A stretch of DNA of 18,807 nt from CAYLPJ01 sp964385465 (GTDB lineage: Bacteria; Planctomycetota; Phycisphaerae; SM23-33). Below the pieces are notes generated by a model that saw only the letters and a list, made by a program, of their open reading frames with translations, was not told the origin of the DNA and did not search any database. The stretch lies in contig CAYLPJ010000085.1 of the NCBI GenBank assembly GCA_964385465.1, forward strand, positions 1 through 18,807. Direction: 5' to 3'. Positions 15,645-18,807 of this stretch are shown here, piece after piece (within the stretch, counting starts at the first letter, position 1; each line of letters opens with the position of its first letter). Position numbers and translations under genes: made by a program.

Positions 15645-16964
15645 ATGCGAATCCTGTGCGTTGGAGCGAATCACAGGACGGCCGACCTGGCCGTCCGGGA
15701 GCGGCTGGCGCTGGACGCCGACCAGCGGGCCGACGCCCTGCGCGCCCTGCGGGAGACCTGGCCGGAGGCGGAGTTCGCGGTGCTCTCGACGTGCAACCGC
15801 ACGGAGGTCTACGCGGCCCGCCCGGTGCACGGGCACCCGCGGGCCGACCGGCTGGGCGCCTGGCTGCTGGGCCGCTGCGGCGTCGGGCCCGGCGCCGGCG
15901 GCGGCGAGGGCCTGCTGTACACGCTGACCGACGCCGAGGCGACGCGCCACCTCTTCGCGGTGGCCTCCGGGCTGGACAGCCTCGTTCCCGGCGAGGATCA
16001 GATCGTCGCCCAGGTCAAGGACGCCTACGCCGAGGCCGCCGAGGCCGACGCCGCCGGAGGCGTGCTCAGCGAGCTCTTCCAGGGCGCCCTGCACGTGGCC
16101 AAGCACGTCCGCACCGAGACCGACATCGCCATGGGAAAGGTCTCCGTGGCCTCGGTGGCCGTCGAGTTCGTCGCGCAAGTCTTCGAGACCCTCGCGGGAA
16201 AGACCGTGCTGAACGTCGGCGCCGGCGAGATGAACGAGCTGATGCTCCAGCACCTCCGCGACGCCGGGGCCGAGAGCATCGTCGTCGCCAACCGCTCCCG
16301 ACCCGCCGCCGAACGCCTCGCCGAGGCCTTCGCCGCCCGGGCCGCGGGGCTCGACGAGCTCGGCGAGCTCCTCCCGGCCGCCGACGTGGTGCTGACGTCC
16401 ACCGGCTCGCCCGAGGCGATCCTGACCGCCAAGGACGTGGCCGACGCCCAGCGGACGCGGGGCTACCGCCCGCTGCTGATCGTGGACATCGCCGTCCCGC
16501 GGGACGTCGCACCCGAGGCCGGGCAGGTCGAGAGCGTCTTCCTGTACAACATCGACGACCTCGAGCAGGTCGTCCGCGCCACGCTGGCCAGGCGGGCCGA
16601 CCAGCAGCAGGCGGCCGACGGGATCATCGACGAGCACGTCGACGAGCTGCTCGGCGGCCTGAAGGTCCGCCAGGTGGCCCCCACCATCGAGGCCCTCTAC
16701 CGCCGCATGCAGCGGATCGCCGACGACGAGCTCGCCGACGCGAGGAACAAGCTCGGCACGCACGACGACGCCGAGGAGGACATGGCCATCCTCGAGCGGA
16801 CGCTGCACCGCACCATCCGCCGGATGCTCCACCCGTGCACGGCCCGGCTCCGCTCGGCCGCCGGGTCCGACGCCGCCCGCGCACACGTTGCCGCCCTCCG
16901 CGACCTGTTCCACCTCGACGCCGAGGACGAGCCCGACGACGACACACCCGCCCCCGGGGCATAA
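15645..16964 (+). CDS. hemA: Glutamyl-tRNA reductase
   Basis: The 439-residue enzyme reduces glutamyl-tRNA(Glu) to glutamate-1-semialdehyde with NADPH, the first committed step of the C5 tetrapyrrole pathway. The N-terminal catalytic domain has GANHRTA and the nucleophile C50 in STCNRTEVY, and the family signature GLDSLVPGEDQIVAQVKDAY is intact. The NADPH domain follows (VLNVGAGEMNELM, IVVANRS, DIAVPRDV), then the helical dimerisation domain to about residue 410. The acidic, Pro-rich tail (EDEPDDDTPAPGA) is an extension. The ATG at 15645 has only a weak ribosome site and lies one base after the upstream stop, so coupling is likely. It is the last gene of the operon; hemC, hemB and hemL do not follow. 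Confidence 0.97.
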   Translation: MRILCVGANHRTADLAVRERLALDADQRADALRALRETWPEAEFAVLSTCNRTEVYAARPVHGHPRADRLGAWLLGRCGVGPGAGGGEGLLYTLTDAEATRHLFAVASGLDSLVPGEDQIVAQVKDAYAEAAEADAAGGVLSELFQGALHVAKHVRTETDIAMGKVSVASVAVEFVAQVFETLAGKTVLNVGAGEMNELMLQHLRDAGAESIVVANRSRPAAERLAEAFAARAAGLDELGELLPAADVVLTSTGSPEAILTAKDVADAQRTRGYRPLLIVDIAVPRDVAPEAGQVESVFLYNIDDLEQVVRATLARRADQQQAADGIIDEHVDELLGGLKVRQVAPTIEALYRRMQRIADDELADARNKLGTHDDAEEDMAILERTLHRTIRRMLHPCTARLRSAAGSDAARAHVAALRDLFHLDAEDEPDDDTPAPGA

Positions 16965-17171
16965 GCCCCCGACGCTTCCCGAGCGCGTGGCAGGGATGCA
17001 GGGGATGCACGCAATGGCAAGGAGTGCCCCCGCAAAGGCGAACCGGAATCGCCCAGCGACCCCGACCGACCAGGGCGCCGGTTCCCACCGCGCCCCCACG
17101 CCTCCGCCCGGCCGGCGGCTGCTGGCCACTGACTGCCGGCCACCGGCGCCTTCCCGGCCGGCGCCGGGCGA
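16965..17171. other. Convergent intergenic spacer
   Basis: This stretch lies between hemA and the hairpin element downstream of the beta-barrel gene. No gene is supported. It contains a short direct repeat (GGGATGCA) near 16992-17010, a small dyad GGCGAACCGGAATCGCC at 17037-17053, and the hairpin listed at 17143-17167. Confidence 0.5.
17143..17167 (+). terminator. GC hairpin, possible terminator for hemA
   Basis: An 8-bp perfect stem CCGGCGCC/GGCGCCGG with a 9-nt loop lies about 180 nt past the hemA stop. There is no U-tract and the distance is long, so the role is tentative. Confidence 0.3.
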
Positions 17172-17331
17172 AGCGGTCTCAAACAGGTTCTTTGCGGTTC
17201 CTGCGCCGGACGCGGCTCATCTGGCAAGGCGGCCGAAGCAGGCGATGCCGTAGCATCGCCGATGCAGGCCAACGCGGCCAGGCGGAGCCGGGGGACCAGC
17301 GGGAACGCAACATGACGTATCTGGGGCCGCT
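17172..17331. repeat. 160-bp long-hairpin element, copy 2, abutting the beta-barrel gene stop codon
   Basis: Homologous to 12525-12682 and almost the same length. The ends AGCGGTCTCA...TTGCGG and its partner (complement AGCGGCCCCA...TTGCG) pair with wobbles, and an inner CGGCTC...TGGC stem leads to a perfect apical hairpin GGCGATGC-CGTA-GCATCGCC. The last base is the first base of the complemented TAA stop codon of the minus-strand gene, exactly as in copy 1. It also lies between convergent transcripts. Confidence 0.85.
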
Positions 17332-18329
17332 TAGAACCGCAGGCCGACCTTCATGCCCATGAAGCAGCCGTCCTCGATGTTGATGCGGCTGTCGTCGCGG
17401 TCGTCGTAGTCCTCGCCCTCGAAGAAGAACCGCTCGAAGGCGTAGCCGCCGAAGGCGTCGACGAACAGCCCCTCGGTGATCTCCCACCGCAGGCCCGCGG
17501 TGGCCCGCATCTCGTAGTAGAACAGCCGGTCGTCGTCGTCCTCGCGGGCGGCGCGGAAGAAGCGGTTGTTGTCCCAGTCGTAGCCGACGTAGACCTCCAG
17601 CGGCTCCAGCAGCCGGTAGCCGATCTTCGCGTGTACCCGCCGCAGCATCAGGTAGCGGGCCTCCAGCGTCAGCCGGTCGATCGGCTGGGCCCACACGCTG
17701 GCGTAGGGCAGGCCCAGCACGGCCCGGAACCGGCGCGGGTCCGGAACCCACTGGTACGCCACCGCGGGCAGCGGAACGTGCGGGGCGAACGAGCGGTTGT
17801 TGGCGTATTGGAGGAAGAACAGCCACCCGTCGCGCTCGCCGACGGGGATGTGAAGGTTGACCAGGGCGTTGACGGCCACCTCCTCGCAACTCTCGAACGG
17901 CTCGTCCGAAGGCGAGCTGACGTCCATGCCGGCACCGACGATCCACCCGTTGTCCAGCTTCCGCCGCCACGTCCCGCCGGCCCCGACGTCCCACAGGTGC
18001 TCGGGCATGGACACGTCCGGGCGCGTCAGCCGGGCGCCCGTGTCCAGGTCCCAGACACCCACGTGCGCCTTGGCGGCGAACTCCTCCACCTCGGTCTGGC
18101 AGATCGGAACGAACACGCCCAGACGCTGGCGGGTCATCGACAGGTCGGTGGACTGATCGTCCACGTCCTCCTCGCAACCGTGGTGGACGTCGTAGGCGAA
18201 CTTCGTCTTCAGGTTGCCGACCTCACGCTTGAACCACTGCGCGCCGGCATCCTGCCCGGCCGCGACGGCCGTCAGAATACCCACCAACACCGCAACCGCT
18301 CCGGAGACCAACCGCGAATGAGAAGCCAT
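17331..18329 (-). CDS. Outer-membrane beta-barrel protein of unknown function
   Basis: The 332-residue product begins with a clear signal peptide (hydrophobic LVSGAVAVLVGILTAVAAG, cleavage near AGA-Q). The mature part alternates amphipathic strands and turns, for example AKAHVGVWDLDTGARL, GWIVGAGMDVSS, LTLEARYLMLRRVHAKIGY, LEVYVGYDWDNNRFF and GLFVDAFGGYAFERFFF. It ends in GLRF, with the terminal Phe typical of barrels inserted by the BAM machinery. Several Asp/Glu-rich loops (EDDDD, EDYDDRDD) may be surface-exposed. It resembles DUF6268-type barrels, but I cannot be certain. The ATG at 18329 follows AAGGA by about 6 bases; a TTG at 18344 is rejected because it sits inside the ribosome site region. 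Transport or scaffold function is unknown. Confidence 0.85.
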   Translation of the reverse strand: MASHSRLVSGAVAVLVGILTAVAAGQDAGAQWFKREVGNLKTKFAYDVHHGCEEDVDDQSTDLSMTRQRLGVFVPICQTEVEEFAAKAHVGVWDLDTGARLTRPDVSMPEHLWDVGAGGTWRRKLDNGWIVGAGMDVSSPSDEPFESCEEVAVNALVNLHIPVGERDGWLFFLQYANNRSFAPHVPLPAVAYQWVPDPRRFRAVLGLPYASVWAQPIDRLTLEARYLMLRRVHAKIGYRLLEPLEVYVGYDWDNNRFFRAAREDDDDRLFYYEMRATAGLRWEITEGLFVDAFGGYAFERFFFEGEDYDDRDDSRINIEDGCFMGMKVGLRF

Positions 18330-18353
18330 GGCGAATCCTTCCAAAAGGGGTTT

Positions 18354-18383
18354 ATTATCTCTTACCCTGAACGGTCGCCGGAA
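18354..18383 (-). promoter_or_regulatory. Tentative promoter of the beta-barrel gene
   Basis: GATAAT (18354-18359) lies in a locally AT-rich stretch 25 bases before the ATG. TTCCGG (18378-18383) is a poor -35 at 18 bases. The 24-bp tandem repeats overlap the -35 side, so they could affect expression. Confidence 0.3.
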
Positions 18384-18468
18384 TCAAGTGGCTCGCGGTC
18401 GCCGGAATCAAATGGCCCGCGGTCGGCGGAATCAAGTGGCCCGCGGTCGGCGGAATCAAGTGGCCCGT
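18373..18468. repeat. Four tandem 24-bp repeats, possible IS21-type end remnant
   Basis: Four exact-length copies start at 18373, 18397, 18421 and 18445, each containing CGGAATCAARTGGCYCG with one to three differences. There are no spacers between copies. The pattern resembles the multiple short repeats at IS21-family termini. No transposase gene lies in the window, so this would be a relic. The repeat meets a left-truncated 163-bp unit at about 18468. Confidence 0.85.
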
Positions 18469-18807
18469 CTCGGCCAACACCGGCCGGCTACACACCGACC
18501 GCGTCGCGGCAAGCGTGCCAACGTCGGCCGCCGAAACCGCCCCCCGCGCCCCGTCGAACCGGCGCGCCGACCATCGCACTCCCAAGGCCCACGCCGCCAA
18601 ATATGGAGTGCGGCGGCAACGACGCCGCTTTTCTTCGCCGATGGCGGCCGCCGACACACCATGCACGTCGCGGCAAGCGTGCCCGCGTCGGGCGCGAAAG
18701 CGCCCCCCGCCCCCCCGTCGAAGCGGCGCGCCCCCCATCGCACTCCACGGCTCACGCCGCCAAATATGGAGTGCGGCGGCAACGACGCCGCTTTTCCTCG
18801 CCGATGT
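18468..18807. repeat. 163-bp palindromic repeat array, right flank (3 units, last cut by window end)
   Basis: Unit C (about 18468-18583) lacks its left arm. Unit D (18604-18747, 144 bp, the same length as the left-flank unit A) has the outer arms TGGAGTGCG/CGCACTCCA, but its inner arms have diverged. Unit E starts at the same offset, 163 bp after D, and runs off the window. All are in the same orientation as the left-flank units. The spacer carries ACGCCGCCAAATA. No gene is supported here. Confidence 0.85.

Noticed and set aside
18373..18468. A CRISPR array
   Set aside because: The 24-bp copies are directly adjacent, with no variable spacers and no cas genes.
18355..18738. A minus-strand frame encoding an 8-residue repeat (HLIPPTAG)
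   Set aside because: It consists entirely of the 24-bp tandem repeats and 163-bp units, has no ribosome binding site and is best explained as repeat DNA.

Overview
This is an 18.8 kb chromosomal window of very high GC content, most likely from a member of the Planctomycetota and probably near the Phycisphaerae. The lineage call rests on protein signatures: an LEPR-XLL N-terminal motif on a giant secreted protease, a PEP-CTERM sorting tail, a secreted FG-GAP/ASPIC-UnbV protein and a planctomycete-style propeller protein. No rRNA or tRNA gene was seen to confirm it. I support nine protein genes. Most of the other long open frames are antisense or frame-shifted shadows caused by the GC content.

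Layout. Positions 1-307 hold two units of a 163-bp palindromic repeat. Then come minus-strand genes: a secreted FG-GAP/ASPIC-UnbV protein (308-1876), translationally coupled to a secreted beta-propeller-like protein (1882-3219); a LamG-like PEP-CTERM protein (3549-4442) with a good sigma70-type promoter around a 12-bp palindrome; a single-polypeptide MmeI-like restriction-modification enzyme (4675-7677); a 1444-residue secreted calpain-like cysteine protease (7814-12148); and a PP2C phosphatase fused to a cyclic-nucleotide-binding domain (12682-13971). The plus-strand tetrapyrrole operon follows: precorrin-2 dehydrogenase (14196-14849), a HemX/CcsA-like membrane protein (14831-15643) and glutamyl-tRNA reductase hemA (15645-16964). 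A minus-strand outer-membrane beta-barrel protein (17331-18329) is last. Positions 18373-18807 hold a 24-bp x4 tandem repeat and three more units of the 163-bp repeat family.

How the parts relate. The tetrapyrrole genes form a compact operon that makes 5-aminolevulinate precursor and processes precorrin-2, with a membrane protein linking to heme or cytochrome c biogenesis. The phosphatase is transcribed divergently from this operon with its own strong promoter. The secreted proteins (propeller, FG-GAP, LamG/PEP-CTERM, calpain, barrel) are envelope or extracellular functions typical of planctomycetes and are not obviously one pathway. The restriction-modification gene stands alone.

The most unusual content is not coding. 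Two related 158-160 bp elements (12525-12682 and 17172-17331) fold as long imperfect hairpins. Each abuts a gene so exactly that its last base lies inside the stop codon, and the arms appear to covary between copies. A third palindrome (12403-12516), the 163-bp arrays at both window ends and the IS21-end-like 24-bp repeats add to a rich set of undescribed intergenic repeats. I did not identify a complete new multi-gene defence or biosynthetic system.
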